Positions 1 through 11,323 of a DNA stretch of 64,000 bases are shown in pieces. Each line of letters opens with the position of its first letter. The first letter of the stretch is position 1. The notes beneath the pieces were generated by a model. That model did no database searches, was not told the DNA's origin, and saw only the letters and a list, made by a program, of their open reading frames with translations. The position numbers and the translations under genes are program-made. The stretch is from Nothophaeocryptopus gaeumannii (taxonomy: Eukaryota; Ascomycota; Dothideomycetes; Mycosphaerellales; Mycosphaerellaceae), in assembly GCA_031771865.1 (NCBI GenBank), contig JASISA010000036.1:1356124-1420123 (forward strand). Reading direction: 5' to 3'.

Positions 1-2273
1 GTAGTCGATGCAGTCGTGTTGCTGGTAGCATGCGCATGAAAGAGTGACTCAGCAGCCGACAGGGCCGTCGACTGGACCTTAGCTAGGAGCGTCGTTGCAG
101 CAGGGACAGGCGATAGAACCCGAGTGTCGTTGCCAGCTGATACAGACGGACGCTTGGCAGCCGGGGGTGGAAAGCTCGAATCGCCGACATTGACTCTGAG
201 CGGGAGACTGAACGACTGAGAGGTGCTTCTTAGGGGTCGCCCACTCCACATGGAGGTAGATGTGACCGAGGGTGCGGATGGAGCACTCTGTCCGCTGCTG
301 GACAAAGGCTTGTTTGTCCAAGTCAATGGGTTTGGCAAATCCCCTAGAAAGGACTCCGGTCTCTCATCAGCATTTGCCATAGGCGGCGACGACATGTTGT
401 CATCTCCTTCACCAGTGTCCATGACCTTGAAATTTGGTACGCTTTGAGCGGGGGATAGCCCCTTCTTTCCAACGTCGCGACCGAGCACAGGAGATTCAGC
501 AAGAGCCTCAATAAGCTTGTGTTTGTACTGGCCGGCCACGCTCAGCGGCTTCCCGCCTTGCTGGATGGGGTCGATCTTCACAGCAAGCGGAGCAGCTGAC
601 CGTCGTTTGGCAAGATTGTAGGACGACAGAGTGCGAAATGCCGGTTGAGCGCCAGGGGACTCTTGTTGTGTTTCCAGGATCTCTTTTACTGGCTCAGAAG
701 GAGGTGTCGAGGTCATTGAATTTGTACGCGATGCCGTCGAGGCTGCTGTCGTTGCGAAGGTAGACGCATGCGAGATCCGAGCACTGTCTCTCAGTTTGTC
801 GAGCTTTTGCTGGTCGATTGAGGCGGCAGTGGATGAGCTCACGGATGGCGTTTCCGAAGCAGCTCGCGGCCTTAATGCAATGTCCTGATTATCCATTGTT
901 GCGTGTACATCCTCATTCGTTCCCTCTTGCTTCGCTTGCTCATGCCCGGCGGAGTCTGCTTGATCGGTCTTGACGTCAATCGGAGGCGTGAACAATCCTT
1001 TCTCTTGCACAGGCGATGTTACGCTCGCCACGGTACTGTTCCGCTTGATCTGGTATCTGTGACTCAAACTTGGCGTTTTTCTGAGATCAAGCTTCGGTGG
1101 CTCGCCTGTGCGTGGACGAGTCGTAGAAGAATCTGAGCGAGCTCGCTTGCCACCATGCCGTTCAATTTCCTCTCGAATAGTAGTCATCCAGTCGAGCATT
1201 TCTGCGCTTCCCGACATGACCATAAGGAGATTGGATGCAGTCTTCCTCGTCGGCTGACCGCGAAGGCTTAGTTTAGAGAAGATAGACTGCGAACTGGTCA
1301 TAATGGTGCCCATTTGGTCCACGGCTTGAGCGACTTGGAGAACATGATGTCTTCCCGGGATTAAGTCGCTTGCATACGCTGCCGAATCCTTGCCCAGTTG
1401 CAGCATTCTTTCAGGTGTTCGGTCGCTTGGTCCATGCTCAGTATACTGCAACAGATAGCCAGAAGTAACCAGAACGAATATCTTCTTTTGGGTGTGTGAT
1501 GCGGAAATCGAACCGGTAGGATTAGGTCTGACATGAGACTTGACGGTCATTCGTGATTCCATGCTTTCTCGATTTCCAGGTGCTTGAAGAGCTTGGATAT
1601 CGGTGCCCGGTGCGAAAAGGTTGGGACCGATAGTACCGCGCTTCGGCTTTTGTAGCACCATCTCAGGAGCTGCGGCGGTAGAGACCTCGAATGTGCCATG
1701 TTTGATGGCTTGCGGCCAGACCTGGAATAGAGGTGGCTCGAACAGCTTCGCTCGGGTTTCTCCTCGAAGGGAGGACAGCGACTCCTTCGAAATCAGCCTT
1801 GGCCGGACAGTGTACGATTTAGACGTCGTTGGTCGAGCAGAGACATGCTGGGCGCTGAGGTCCTGTTTCGTTTTCGTGGGCACAGGTCCGACGGTGGAGT
1901 GAGAACAAGGAATGTCCAACCCCGGTTCAGCATATCCTCGAGACCTCTCGACCTTTGGCTTGCTAAAGAAATTAAAGAGCGACATTCTCGGTGTCCGCGG
2001 CCGCAAGTATTCTTCAGGTCGGCCAGCGTTGGGAAGGTTTAGAAGTGGGAGAGGAGGGACGGCATGTTGACGTTCCAAAAGCTCCCCGGGGCGCGTTCGA
2101 AGACTCTTCTTCTTTTGCAAAGCAGGAAGAGCAGAAGAAACAGGTACAGGGCTCGAGGGCTGCGGCCCGTGGGAGAAAGTCTCTGCAACATCAAGGAAAG
2201 TCTGCGAGCGTGATAACTCCGGGAGCTTGTTTCGAGACGCTCGACTCTCTACACTCTCCGCAGGCTGTTCCAT
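1..2273 (-). CDS. PH-domain-like protein, 3' end beyond the left edge
   Basis: One frame stays open for about 757 codons from an ATG at 2271-2273 to the left edge, so the C-terminus lies outside the window. An in-frame TAA lies upstream of that ATG with no other ATG between, which supports this start. Residues about 238-371 look like a pleckstrin-homology fold: a basic strand (ESRMTVKSHVRPNPTG), a hydrophobic strand with KKIFVLVTSGYLLQY, and a closing helix around EMLDWMTTIREEIERHG. The flanking sequence is rich in Ser, Pro and Thr and probably disordered. Ascomycete proteins of this layout are generally uncharacterised and a membrane or cortex role would be inference. No intron is needed. 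The open frame and fold are seen; the PH assignment is by pattern. Confidence 0.8.
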   Translation of the reverse strand, partial: MEQPAESVESRASRNKLPELSRSQTFLDVAETFSHGPQPSSPVPVSSALPALQKKKSLRTRPGELLERQHAVPPLPLLNLPNAGRPEEYLRPRTPRMSLFNFFSKPKVERSRGYAEPGLDIPCSHSTVGPVPTKTKQDLSAQHVSARPTTSKSYTVRPRLISKESLSSLRGETRAKLFEPPLFQVWPQAIKHGTFEVSTAAAPEMVLQKPKRGTIGPNLFAPGTDIQALQAPGNRESMESRMTVKSHVRPNPTGSISASHTQKKIFVLVTSGYLLQYTEHGPSDRTPERMLQLGKDSAAYASDLIPGRHHVLQVAQAVDQMGTIMTSSQSIFSKLSLRGQPTRKTASNLLMVMSGSAEMLDWMTTIREEIERHGGKRARSDSSTTRPRTGEPPKLDLRKTPSLSHRYQIKRNSTVASVTSPVQEKGLFTPPIDVKTDQADSAGHEQAKQEGTNEDVHATMDNQDIALRPRAASETPSVSSSTAASIDQQKLDKLRDSARISHASTFATTAASTASRTNSMTSTPPSEPVKEILETQQESPGAQPAFRTLSSYNLAKRRSAAPLAVKIDPIQQGGKPLSVAGQYKHKLIEALAESPVLGRDVGKKGLSPAQSVPNFKVMDTGEGDDNMSSPPMANADERPESFLGDLPNPLTWTNKPLSSSGQSAPSAPSVTSTSMWSGRPLRSTSQSFSLPLRVNVGDSSFPPPAAKRPSVSAGNDTRVLSPVPAATTLLAKVQSTALSAAESLFHAHATSNTTAST

Positions 2274-3900
2274 GTAACTAAGAGGGTAAGGCCGCGATCT
2301 AACTTGACAGTGCAGACTCTCAGGCGGGTTGCGCGATTCGTGTCCGGTGCTCGGGTTTTATGTGCTGGGGTAAGGTAGGATCCCACAGTGGGCGTTCCGG
2401 GGCGCGGCCTGCCTCACACAAATGGCTCGATGGCGCGTGGTACACTCGAAGATCAGGACGGCGGTGGTGATGGTGGAGTGGGGAGTGGGGAGTTGGGAGT
2501 TGGGAGTTAGGAAGGGAGTGACAGAGCGAGGAGCGGATGAGGGTCGACGACGATGCTGCACACTTGTGACAGCCAATAATCATGTCTCGAGACGGCCATG
2601 GAGTCGGCCAGGAAATGTGGAAATGTTGCGTGCTGGTAGAGGTTTGTCGAGGGAACCGAGCAGACGGTTAAGCTATGAGAACTAAAGCAGTGAGTGGCCA
2701 ATGATGGCGACGGTGACAGCTGTATCAGGCTAGCGATCAACCCAGTCTCTGTGCCTAAGTCGACGGGTGGGGAACGGGGGAACGAGCCGAAGACAGCTAG
2801 TCAGCCCGGGAGACGGAGACGGGAGAGAGTGTGCATCCTCCTGTGCTCTAGCATATGGACGGTGTTAGCAGCAGGAGCACAGGGAGGAGGAGGAAGACGA
2901 TAGCTGCATGAATCAGAATGAGGTGCAGATTGGGATCTGGACGATCTGAGCTCCATGTACGGCAGGCGTAGAGGAAAGGATGCTAACGGCATCACAGGCA
3001 TGTACGGCATATCCACGTCGGTCACGTCGGTCACGTCGCTTTGCCGCCAACAACAATCGCGGTCGTCCGAACCTTGGCCCGGTCGGCGGACGCGCGGGCG
3101 ACTTGTCAGTGAAGGTGTAAGGTGTGCGATCCCAGTCAGAAGTGAGCTCAAGTAAGTCCAAGTCAGCTCAAGTAAGTTTAAGTCAGCTCAAGTCCTTGTC
3201 TGTGGCGTTGCTTAGGGGGACGGGGACGAGCTTGCGCTCAAAGTGTCGAAAATAGAGAAAGGGCATTTCGCCTAACTTCGGTTTCCTCGTTTCCCCCTGT
3301 CGCGGCCGTTGCAATCCAACGCTTGTCACGCTGTCCCTGATCCCTCAAATGAACAGGGAACCACCTGCGAGTCTCTGAGAGAACGAGCATCCACAGCGCA
3401 ACCAAGGGTCTAACCAACCAAATAAAGCCTCGAAGCTGCTGTTTGTGTTGTGCTCTGCGTCGCGATGGGCAGCAACACAGAGCACTACTACTAGAGCGAC
3501 GATGTACGCTCCATGCACGCTGCCCATGTAGAAGACATGTAGTCTCTTTGATAGGAGGCTATCCGCTGCAGCGCCGGCATATGGCCCACCTGTCTCCTGC
3601 AGCTGTCAATAATCCATCTATGAGAGTGCTAGGCCCATTCAGTCAAGTGGATTGTAAGCCTGAGGCAGAACGGGTACAGCTTCCTAGCGCCCATATCACA
3701 ATATGTTGCGCCCGCACTGGGACGTCACCCCACCGATCCTTTGTCACGGCCACGCGAATCTCGAGACATTACTTCACCAGTACCGGGGACTACCGATGCA
3801 CACCTCTCGCTTTTGTCCTTGTGCATGAACACCTCACGTCAGTACTCCAGCCTTGTGTAACTATAGCGTCTCCGTACATCTAGCTGAGATATTGCGGGTC
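2274..3900. other. Divergent intergenic region with short tandem repeats
   Basis: No supportable gene. It separates the divergent PH-domain gene and the coiled-coil gene and probably holds both promoters. It contains a GGGAGTG/GGGAGTT heptamer run near 2475-2510, three copies of a CACGTCGGT-like 9-mer near 3015-3042, and a tandem AAGTCAGCTCAAGTAAGT-type repeat near 3143-3196. Confidence 0.6.
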
Positions 3901-4920
3901 ATGCCCGATCTCAATTCATTGCCCACTTCCTCGAGACCGCCTCCAATGCCTGGATCGCCACTCTCACAAAGGCCGCGGCGCATCAGCATCAGCACTGGCG
4001 ATGTTGCCCGTCCAAGTCCACCGTCGCCGCGCTCGCCCTCGTTGTCCTCACTCCAGGCGGCAGCAACGATCAACGCGGGCCTCCATCGCTCTCCTAGCCG
4101 CGCATCTCCCTCCCTCGAACGCAGACGCTCGTCGCTCATGAACAACCTGACACTGAACGATCCCTCGATTCCAGGACCGGGAGAGCTGCAACAGTCGAAT
4201 GGGAGCAATGCTGGTAGCCCGCGAATTGGAAGAAGATCGTTTGCGCTGCACACGGCAGATCCGCATCATCACCGACAGCCTAGCTTAGGCGAGCTGCACC
4301 AGGAGCTTGAGAACGAGCAAGAGGCACAAGTCAACCGGCTCCTCCAACTGATACGTACGCAACAAGATCAGCTCGCGGCCATGCAGAGACAACAGCAGAA
4401 CACGTCTGAGCCTTCTCCAACGTCTATCGATCATACTGGAACTCCAACTCCAACTTCCACTCTTGCGACACCTGCCAGTACTGTCATCACCGAGACGTCT
4501 AGTCCACGTTCTACTTCAGCATCGGCAGCAGCGCATCAGCATTTCAGTCGCCCGCACTCCCTCTCCCGCAGATCCTCGGCACTGGTTTCCAATCCTGGAA
4601 GCAGAGGCACTTCGCCAGCCTTGAGGCCTCAATCCGGAAGTCTGGGACCTTTGTCAGAGGACTTCCTGCTCGGTGGCGCCAGAGACGAGAGCGCTTTCTA
4701 CCAGGCGGAGACGCAGATGTTGACTAGGGAGAACCATATGCTGAAACTAAGGATACGCGAACTTGAGCGGCAGGTAGCGGACATGGGAGGTACCACGGCT
4801 GGAGTGCAACACACCCAGACGCATCAGCACTCTCCTTTGATGAGCCCGCCAGCTACGTTCCCTGCTGAAGCTGCGCCCTCGGTCCCCGCTGAAATCGAGG
4901 CTGCTGCAAAGGTGGATTGA
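3901..4920 (+). CDS. Ser/Pro-rich coiled-coil protein, unknown function
   Basis: A 339-residue intronless frame. The frame extends 16 codons further 5', but the ATG at 3901 begins a typical low-complexity N-terminus (MPDLNSLPTSSRPPP) and is preferred. Residues 1-100 are rich in Ser, Pro and Arg. A first coiled coil lies about residues 130-165 (LHQELENEQEAQVNRLLQLI) and a second about 260-295 (ENHMLKLRIRELERQV) after an ESAFYQAETQM stretch that looks like the conserved core. I do not recognise a characterised family. The two predicted helices suggest a scaffold or self-association, which is inference. Confidence 0.7.
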   Translation: MPDLNSLPTSSRPPPMPGSPLSQRPRRISISTGDVARPSPPSPRSPSLSSLQAAATINAGLHRSPSRASPSLERRRSSLMNNLTLNDPSIPGPGELQQSNGSNAGSPRIGRRSFALHTADPHHHRQPSLGELHQELENEQEAQVNRLLQLIRTQQDQLAAMQRQQQNTSEPSPTSIDHTGTPTPTSTLATPASTVITETSSPRSTSASAAAHQHFSRPHSLSRRSSALVSNPGSRGTSPALRPQSGSLGPLSEDFLLGGARDESAFYQAETQMLTRENHMLKLRIRELERQVADMGGTTAGVQHTQTHQHSPLMSPPATFPAEAAPSVPAEIEAAAKVD

Positions 4921-5498
4921 TATTGATATGGATATTGATATTGATGTCGGGTTGTTGTCTTGGCGAGGTGTTGGTGGGAAACAGGCGTTTTGGTCAAAAG
5001 GGAATAAGGACTCAAAATATGAGGATCCGAAATAAGGTACGGATTCAGGGAGGGGCTTCAAGGGGCACCCTATACTTCTCTCTTACTCCTATCACGGCGT
5101 CACGATGTTATACGAGCTATGCCTATGAAGCTTCAATGAAGAATTATACTGCTTGCGCTGGGCGTGAGGTTACTTTCGAAGCAAATCATTGCATAATATA
5201 TATCACTTTCTCGATTCTGCAAGGGTGTTGGGCATGAACTTTCGCCTACGGTATCGTGGAGCACCGTTTCTTTGCCCATCAAAAGCGTACGCCCCATATC
5301 GAAGATCTGGCCTACTTAGGCATGCAAGCAAGTCACGTAGTTGCCGACTTGATGCCCAAGCCGGGTCCGGCTCCGAGACTACCCGTCCCATCACTTTTGC
5401 GTCGGTGTTCCAGGGATCGACAACACCGATGGAATTTTTGATCGCGACTTGAATTGAGCTCCAGTACGCAGAGTACAAACCAGCATTACATTGCGAAC
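4921..5498. other. Intergenic, with (TTGATA)n microsatellite
   Basis: Right after the stop codon at 4918-4920 lies a short TTGATA/TGGATA repeat (about 4916-4946). The rest shows no gene and should hold the terminator of the upstream gene and the promoter of the next. Confidence 0.6.
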
Positions 5499-6788
5499 AT
5501 GGCGCCCGCCTCCAAAGCTGTGACGAAGAAGGTCGCATCTACCTCTGTATCGGCTCTCGACTCGAATCAGACACTGCGCGCTACTTCTGCACTCATCAAG
5601 AAGATTCAAAGCGACGAGACCGAGCAAAAGACATCTGCCGATAAGCAGAATCTACTCGAGGATGCTGATGATGCGGAGGCCGAGGATGAAGTCCCTCTGT
5701 GGCTGGTTCTCACGACCAAGAAGCACATCGTCGACAAGAAACGATTAAAGCCCGGCAAGATCGTGCTCCCGCACCCGCTTCGCACCGTGGACGAAGACAA
5801 TCTAAGAATATGCCTCATCACCACCGATCCTCAACGCAAATTCAAAGACTTGATCGCAGAGCCCAACTTTCCACTCGAAGTGAGCAAGAGAGTATCTCGT
5901 GTCATTGGGCTGGAGAAGTTGAAGTCGAAATACAAGAGCTATGAAAGCAAACGACAGCTAATCAGCGAATACGACGTGTTCCTTGCAGACGACCGACTCA
6001 TCACATACCTACCTACTGTGCTCGGGAAGGTCTTCTACAAGGGAGGCAGCAAGCGACCAATCCCGGTGAGCTTCGAGGGCAAGAGGCAGAGCGTAGATGA
6101 GCAAGGGAACAAGCGGAGGAAGCTGGCAGATGGGGGAGAGAAAGTGGCGAAGAAGGATGTGCGGCCAGAGGATGTCGCAAGCGAGATCAAGAGGTCGATT
6201 GGGAGTGCCCTAGTCCACCTCGCGCCCAGCACCACCACTGCTATCAAGGTGGGCAAGGCTAGCATGACACCAGAGCAAGTGCAGGAGAATGTGGACGCTG
6301 TTGTACAAAACATGGTCGAGAAGTATGTGCCGCAACAGTGGAACAATATGAGGGCTGTGCACATCAAGGGTCCGGAGACTGCAGCGCTTCCGATATGGCT
6401 TACTGAGGAGTTATGGGCCGATGAGAAGGAGGTCTTGGAGGAGGCACCGTCAAAGGGGAACCCGGGCAAAAAGCGCAAACGAGGCGCACTCACTGATTCA
6501 GCTGGTGTGATTGAAGTTCCTGGTCCAGACGGCAAGATGAGGCGACTCGAAAAGCCATCAAGCAAGCGAAAAAGCGTTCAGCCAGACCAAGAGCCTGAGA
6601 CTGAGACAGCTCCTGCTAAGAAGCGCAAGAGCGAATCGAAGGAGGAGTTGGATGTGAAGGAGACTGAAAAGGCAGAGAAGGCGGCGAGGAAGGAAGCGCT
6701 GAAGAAGCAAAAGGACGCTGTGAAGGCCAAAGCGATCACGAATGGTGATGCCAATAAGCCGAGTAAGAAGGCCAAGGCGAAGGCATGA
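5499..6788 (+). CDS. Ribosomal L1-domain ribosome biogenesis protein (Utp30/Cic1 type)
   Basis: 429 residues, no intron. The frame is open from 5454, but the ATG at 5499 sits in a good fungal context (GCGAACATGG) and starts MAPASKAV. Residues about 60-290 resemble the L1-like domain of Utp30, Cic1 and human RSL1D1: VPLWLVLTTKKHIVDKKRLK, then an SEYDVFLADDRLITYLPTVLGK strand-helix unit. The C-terminal 130 residues are a Lys/Ala/Glu-rich basic tail typical of nucleolar proteins. In this family such proteins bind pre-rRNA in the nucleolus and act in small-subunit (Utp30) or large-subunit (Cic1/Nsa3) assembly. I cannot tell which of the two paralogues this is. Confidence 0.85.
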   Translation: MAPASKAVTKKVASTSVSALDSNQTLRATSALIKKIQSDETEQKTSADKQNLLEDADDAEAEDEVPLWLVLTTKKHIVDKKRLKPGKIVLPHPLRTVDEDNLRICLITTDPQRKFKDLIAEPNFPLEVSKRVSRVIGLEKLKSKYKSYESKRQLISEYDVFLADDRLITYLPTVLGKVFYKGGSKRPIPVSFEGKRQSVDEQGNKRRKLADGGEKVAKKDVRPEDVASEIKRSIGSALVHLAPSTTTAIKVGKASMTPEQVQENVDAVVQNMVEKYVPQQWNNMRAVHIKGPETAALPIWLTEELWADEKEVLEEAPSKGNPGKKRKRGALTDSAGVIEVPGPDGKMRRLEKPSSKRKSVQPDQEPETETAPAKKRKSESKEELDVKETEKAEKAARKEALKKQKDAVKAKAITNGDANKPSKKAKAKA

Positions 6789-7371
6789 TTCTGGAATACT
6801 GTTTGAACCTTTCTGTGAATGCATAGCGAGGCGTTTGGGTCGGCGGGAAAAGGGCAGCGAGCATAGGGATCCGTTCAGCAGTGTTGTAGACATCTCCGAT
6901 GAACAGCTTTTGAAAAGGCTGTATACAATCTACGACTTTCTAACATCAAGTCTGAACAACACTGAGGTCACTTGTCATCCTGAAGTGGACAAGATGCCTT
7001 TGTGATGCTCATAAGTTACTGTCTTTGAAAAGAGTGAGACGGTTGACATTCACTGGCGGCTGATGGACCCCCTCTGCACGGATGCCTGCAGCCCCACATG
7101 CCTTCGAGACCTTGAACTTAGACTGCCCCCTTCACTTCACGAGACACGCCCTCTCTGTCACAAGACAACACCTCAGTCACCGGTCACGATTCGCAGGTTT
7201 AAATCAACAACACTACACCGCCGCTTCTTCCACCTTTCACCTTCCACTCACTGCCTCAACCTCAACTAAACGGCAGGCTCACCCGAACCCCGCTACCACG
7301 ACCGCACTTCGATCGAATGACCACAACTCGACACCCCTAACACCTGCAGTTGACCGCCGACGACGCATATC
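6789..7371. other. Intergenic
   Basis: No gene seen. The last 150 bases before 7372 are CT/CA-rich, as expected of a fungal 5' leader for the phosphatase gene. Confidence 0.5.
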
Positions 7372-8304
7372 ATGGCAAACCGCGAGCCAGCGGTGCTCTC
7401 ATACCCGCACAAATCCGACATTTACACTTACCGCGTGCCAACACCTCCTCGAATCGTCGTGCCTCCACCCGCTCTGAATTCGGAGGCGATACCGGAGATC
7501 CAACTCTCGGCTCTCCGAAACAGCGCCTACAATTTTCTGCGATCTGTCGACTACAACAACCTCGTTCAGCAGAATGCGCCGCTGGAATGGACGTACGAGC
7601 GACGGAGAGAGGCGCAGAATATCTTGCCCTTTCTCTGCCTCGGGCCAATGACCGCGGCGAAGGACGAGCAGTGGCTGAGGAAAGAGGGCGTCACAATGCT
7701 GCTGGGGGTTAGACAAAAGCATGGTTTTGAGAGCAAGCTCATGACCAGTGCGTTGCGAACAGCAGAGAAGTTAGGACTCGAGCACTACACCACCGACCTG
7801 GCCGGTAATCAGGACCTCATCCGCAACTTCGAGCACACCACCAATCTGATCAATGACCACTTGGCACGATCATATGCGGCTACCAATGGGACTCGAATGG
7901 GCAAAGTTCTCGTATTCTGTGAGTCCGGCAATGAGCGTAGTGCGGGCGTTGTCGCGGCTTACCTGATGGAGACACACGAGGATGTGGATTACATCAAGGC
8001 GATGCAGCTGTGCCAGGCTCAGCGATTCTGCGTGAACTTCGACGACGGCATGAAGCGTCTACTGCAAGGCTACTGGGATATTCTGTTGGCGAGACGGGCA
8101 GTTGCATCTCAAGCATCTCCCGCGGATGCGAACGGCAATGGCACGAACGGCGCTGCAGCCCCTGCTCCCGCACCTGCCAGGTCGAAGAGAGGACTTGAGC
8201 GTGATGAGGATGAGGATCAAGAAATGGATATGGGGGTCGATTCTGACGACCTCGAGCGGTTTGGCGGGCGGAAGTTTGCCCCTTTCGTGGACCAGCCGCT
8301 TTAG
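7372..8304 (+). CDS. Atypical dual-specificity phosphatase (STYX-like)
   Basis: 310 residues, no intron, start at an ATG with good context (ATATCATGGC). Residues about 75-245 form a dual-specificity phosphatase domain. The signature loop reads VLVFCESGNERSAGVV: the catalytic Cys (about residue 183) and Arg (about 189) of CX5R are present, but the usual His before the Cys is Phe. Human STYX lacks the Cys altogether, so this protein is STYX-like in outline yet keeps the nucleophile. The C-terminus is Ala/Pro-rich and then acidic (ERDEDEDQEMDMGVDSDD), probably disordered. Activity may be reduced or redirected; that is inference. Confidence 0.8.
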   Translation: MANREPAVLSYPHKSDIYTYRVPTPPRIVVPPPALNSEAIPEIQLSALRNSAYNFLRSVDYNNLVQQNAPLEWTYERRREAQNILPFLCLGPMTAAKDEQWLRKEGVTMLLGVRQKHGFESKLMTSALRTAEKLGLEHYTTDLAGNQDLIRNFEHTTNLINDHLARSYAATNGTRMGKVLVFCESGNERSAGVVAAYLMETHEDVDYIKAMQLCQAQRFCVNFDDGMKRLLQGYWDILLARRAVASQASPADANGNGTNGAAAPAPAPARSKRGLERDEDEDQEMDMGVDSDDLERFGGRKFAPFVDQPL

Positions 8305-8808
8305 GAGGGTGGTGAGGCCATGAAGGAGGGCGGTTAGATGAGGACAAGGAGAGCGATGAGGGCGTCCACCAAGGCTTCACAACAGCAGAGAACTGGATCT
8401 CCCATTCGACAGAGCCGGCGGCGTAAGACCTTGTACTATTTTTGGAGAGCTGCACAGCGCAGCCAAATACTTGCTTTAGCGATGGAGTTTGGAGGCGCTA
8501 CTGGAGAGCGGTGATCATTAAGATACCCATTTGCTTAAGTACAGTATCGCGGCATCGACAGAGAAGAGCCGAGAGCGTGAGAGAACGCTAAGTGTAGATA
8601 TGAGATGCACCCAGTCTGGAATGAATCATGTTCCAAGTTTCATGTGATTGTAATTCCGTACCACTGCTCGGCTTGGAAGCGACGTCAGACGCAGGCGTCC
8701 CTGTCACTCCCGCTGCTCACTTTCCGCGCAAGCTCCAGGCATAGCTCACATCCATCTTTCACGACTCTCCACACCACACACCCATTGCTACCTACACTCA
8801 TACTCACA
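8305..8808. other. Intergenic
   Basis: No gene seen. The frame of the next gene happens to stay open upstream to 8605, but that part has none of the family's features. Confidence 0.5.
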
Positions 8809-10032
8809 ATGTCCTCCACCAAACGAATCGAACAATGGGAAGTCGAGCGCTACTGGGAAATCTTCACCTCCCTCAGCAACGGCGGCACGCACCTCGACGG
8901 CTCCCAAGCCGCCTCCGTCCTCAAAAACTCCCAACTCCGCGACGAACAACTCGAACGAATATGGGATCTCGCGGATGTCGACGGCGACGGTCGTCTCGAT
9001 TTCGAAGAATTCTGCGTTGCGATGCGCCTCATCTACGATCTTATGAATGGAGAGTACATGGACGTACCCAAAACGTTGCCGGATTGGTTGGTTCCGGAGA
9101 GTAAAGCGCATTTGGTGAGTGCGTCGAGGGCGGTGTCTAGTGGTGGAGAGCAGTGGGAACGACCGGATTATGATGATGAAGATGGACAGGAAGGGTTGAA
9201 GGACGGGTTTGATTGGTATATGAGTCCGAGCGATCGGACTAAGTATCAAGAAATCTATACATCCTCACGAGATCCGCGGTCGGGATTGATACGGTTTGAG
9301 GCGCTGGGGGAGTTGTATGAGAGTCTGGATGTTCCGGATACGGACGTGAGGAGCGCCTGGAATTTGGTGAACCCGAAGAGTGAGGAGGGGATTAATAAGG
9401 ATGCTTGTTTGGCGTTTCTGCATATCCTGAACAATCGCCATGAAGGGTATCGGATACCACGGTCGGTGCCGCCGAGTTTGAGAGCGACATTCGAGCAGGG
9501 AAAGATTGAGTATAATATCGATCGCGTGCAGTCTGCTGCGGATCGGTGGGGGACGAATAAGAGAGACGATACATTGACGGGCAAGAAGGCGAAGTTTGGG
9601 GATTCATACTTGTCACGATTGGGCGTTGGAGACAGGAAGCCGAAGGGTACGGATTTCTCTTCTACGCCGAGAGATGGAGATTGGGAGGAAGTGCGGTTGA
9701 AGAAACAGCTGAAGGAGCTGGAAGAGAAGATGGCTAGGGTCGAAGAGCAAGCGAAAAGGAGACGTGATAGAGGTGGGAGGAAGGAGGATTCGAAGCCTGC
9801 TTTGGTCAAGAGGGAGCTGGAGCAGCTACTCGATTACAAGAGGAGGGAACTGCGGGATTTGGAGAATGGAGAGGGTAAGGCGAAGACTGGACAAGGGTTG
9901 AAGCAGTTCAACGAGGAGATTGCGATGGTGAAAGAGCAAGTCGATGGGCTGGAAGCACATCTCCGTAAGAGGGAAGCTGTTTTACAAGATCTTAGGAATC
10001 AGATCGAGGCAGAGAAGACAGCAGGGAGGTAG
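8809..10032 (+). CDS. END3: Actin cytoskeleton-regulatory complex protein END3
   Basis: 407 residues, no intron. The ATG at 8809 (CTCACAATGTCC) begins the conserved [19 protein letters not shown]; the in-frame sequence upstream of it is leader. A first EH domain spans about residues 8-100 with a calcium-type EF loop [13 protein letters not shown], a second EH-like domain about 125-225, and the C-terminal 130 residues are Lys/Glu-rich coiled coil ([18 protein letters not shown], then [16 protein letters not shown]). The size fits filamentous-fungal End3 (A. nidulans SagA is about this long). In yeast End3 works with Pan1 and Sla1 at cortical actin patches in endocytosis; the same role is expected here. 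Confidence 0.93.
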   Translation: MSSTKRIEQWEVERYWEIFTSLSNGGTHLDGSQAASVLKNSQLRDEQLERIWDLADVDGDGRLDFEEFCVAMRLIYDLMNGEYMDVPKTLPDWLVPESKAHLVSASRAVSSGGEQWERPDYDDEDGQEGLKDGFDWYMSPSDRTKYQEIYTSSRDPRSGLIRFEALGELYESLDVPDTDVRSAWNLVNPKSEEGINKDACLAFLHILNNRHEGYRIPRSVPPSLRATFEQGKIEYNIDRVQSAADRWGTNKRDDTLTGKKAKFGDSYLSRLGVGDRKPKGTDFSSTPRDGDWEEVRLKKQLKELEEKMARVEEQAKRRRDRGGRKEDSKPALVKRELEQLLDYKRRELRDLENGEGKAKTGQGLKQFNEEIAMVKEQVDGLEAHLRKREAVLQDLRNQIEAEKTAGR

Positions 10033-10352
10033 CAATATCAAGAACTTGGAGGCTGGCATTGATATGCGATAGAGAACGTGTACATAATATACCCTGGGAA
10101 CCATTCAGATCTCCAGCCACCCATAGCCTCAGTCGGTAAGTCGAAAGTGGTGGGCGATCGGGGTGGAGGGACAAAGAAAGGCTGCGAGATGTTGGACCTT
10201 GTTCTATTGTACACTGAAGTACTTCCAGATCCGGAAACTTCTTTGTCCACTAACATGATAGCGAACCTCAAGAGCCCACATCGCATGATGGATGTCGACA
10301 TACGATCTCACTCCAGTACGACAACGCCGTCTCAGTATACACTCAGCCCAGC
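10033..10352. other. Intergenic
   Basis: No gene seen between END3 and the decayed gene that follows. Confidence 0.5.
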
Positions 10353-11288
10353 ATGCCTCCTCGCAAAGGCCAGGATCGCCCGGAGATCGTCGAACCCGAG
10401 TTCTGCAAAAATTCTCACCGCAACCTCCAATTTGAGGCTCAGGAGCCCATCAATATCGATATTCGAGGATGCGTCAATATCTCTGCGAGCCGCGACAGGA
10501 TCAGCGAGGAGATGTCCAACGAGGACTTAGACGGCAGAGACGCTTTCAGCCTTGGGGAGGACGATATTATTCGAATCCATCCCATTCGCAAGAAGCTCGA
10601 GACCGATCCAGCAGGCACTGAGAAGAGCTGTCCGAACCCGCCTCTAACACCCGCGGCGCTGCGTGCTGATTATCTCTACATTCCGGAAAAACCGAAGGCA
10701 TTCAACGACAGCCGAATCGTCCGAGTTCATCTCGACAGCGAGCGTGAAGGGGTAGAGAAGTGGACTCCTTGGCCCGCCAGCTTTGGTACAGAGGCCGACA
10801 AGCTCAGGAAGAAAGGTCAGCGCAAATACTTCAGAGGCACGAAGGAAATCGCTACAGGACAAGGCATCGGTATGACGCAAGTCAAAGAGCGTCGAGCAAA
10901 ACGACAAGATGCGATCGAGCAGACTTGAAGCTGAAGACCGTACGATCGTCAGCTTCCGATTTTGCCAATCTGACGCTTACGAGGACTTTGTGCCCATTGA
11001 TATCGATATCTCCGAATGCATGAACTATGATGATGCCAAGGAGGTATTCAACCAGGGAAAGGCGACAGACGCCAGTTTGCCGCCAACGTCGAAGAAAAGA
11101 AAGCGGGAGGCTCCCAGCGAAAAGCATCGTCCTGCTGAGGTTGCTGATCAAGACGAGAAGCGAACATTCGTTAGAGTAGGTCGATGGCTAAAACAGGATG
11201 ACACTCCAAAGGTTGGCCTCCGAATGAAATACGTCATTGTTGCTGCCTTCGACCCGTCAAGCGATGTTCGTTAGAAGCAACGAGTTAC

Positions 11289-11323
11289 CTACCTAGCCGT
11301 GGACCTACCTAGCCGTGGACACT
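11289..11323 (+). repeat. 16-bp tandem duplication
   Basis: Two adjacent copies of a CCTACCTAGCCGTGGA unit lie inside the decayed gene, next to a TAG stop. It looks like a local slippage event after the gene was lost. Confidence 0.6.
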
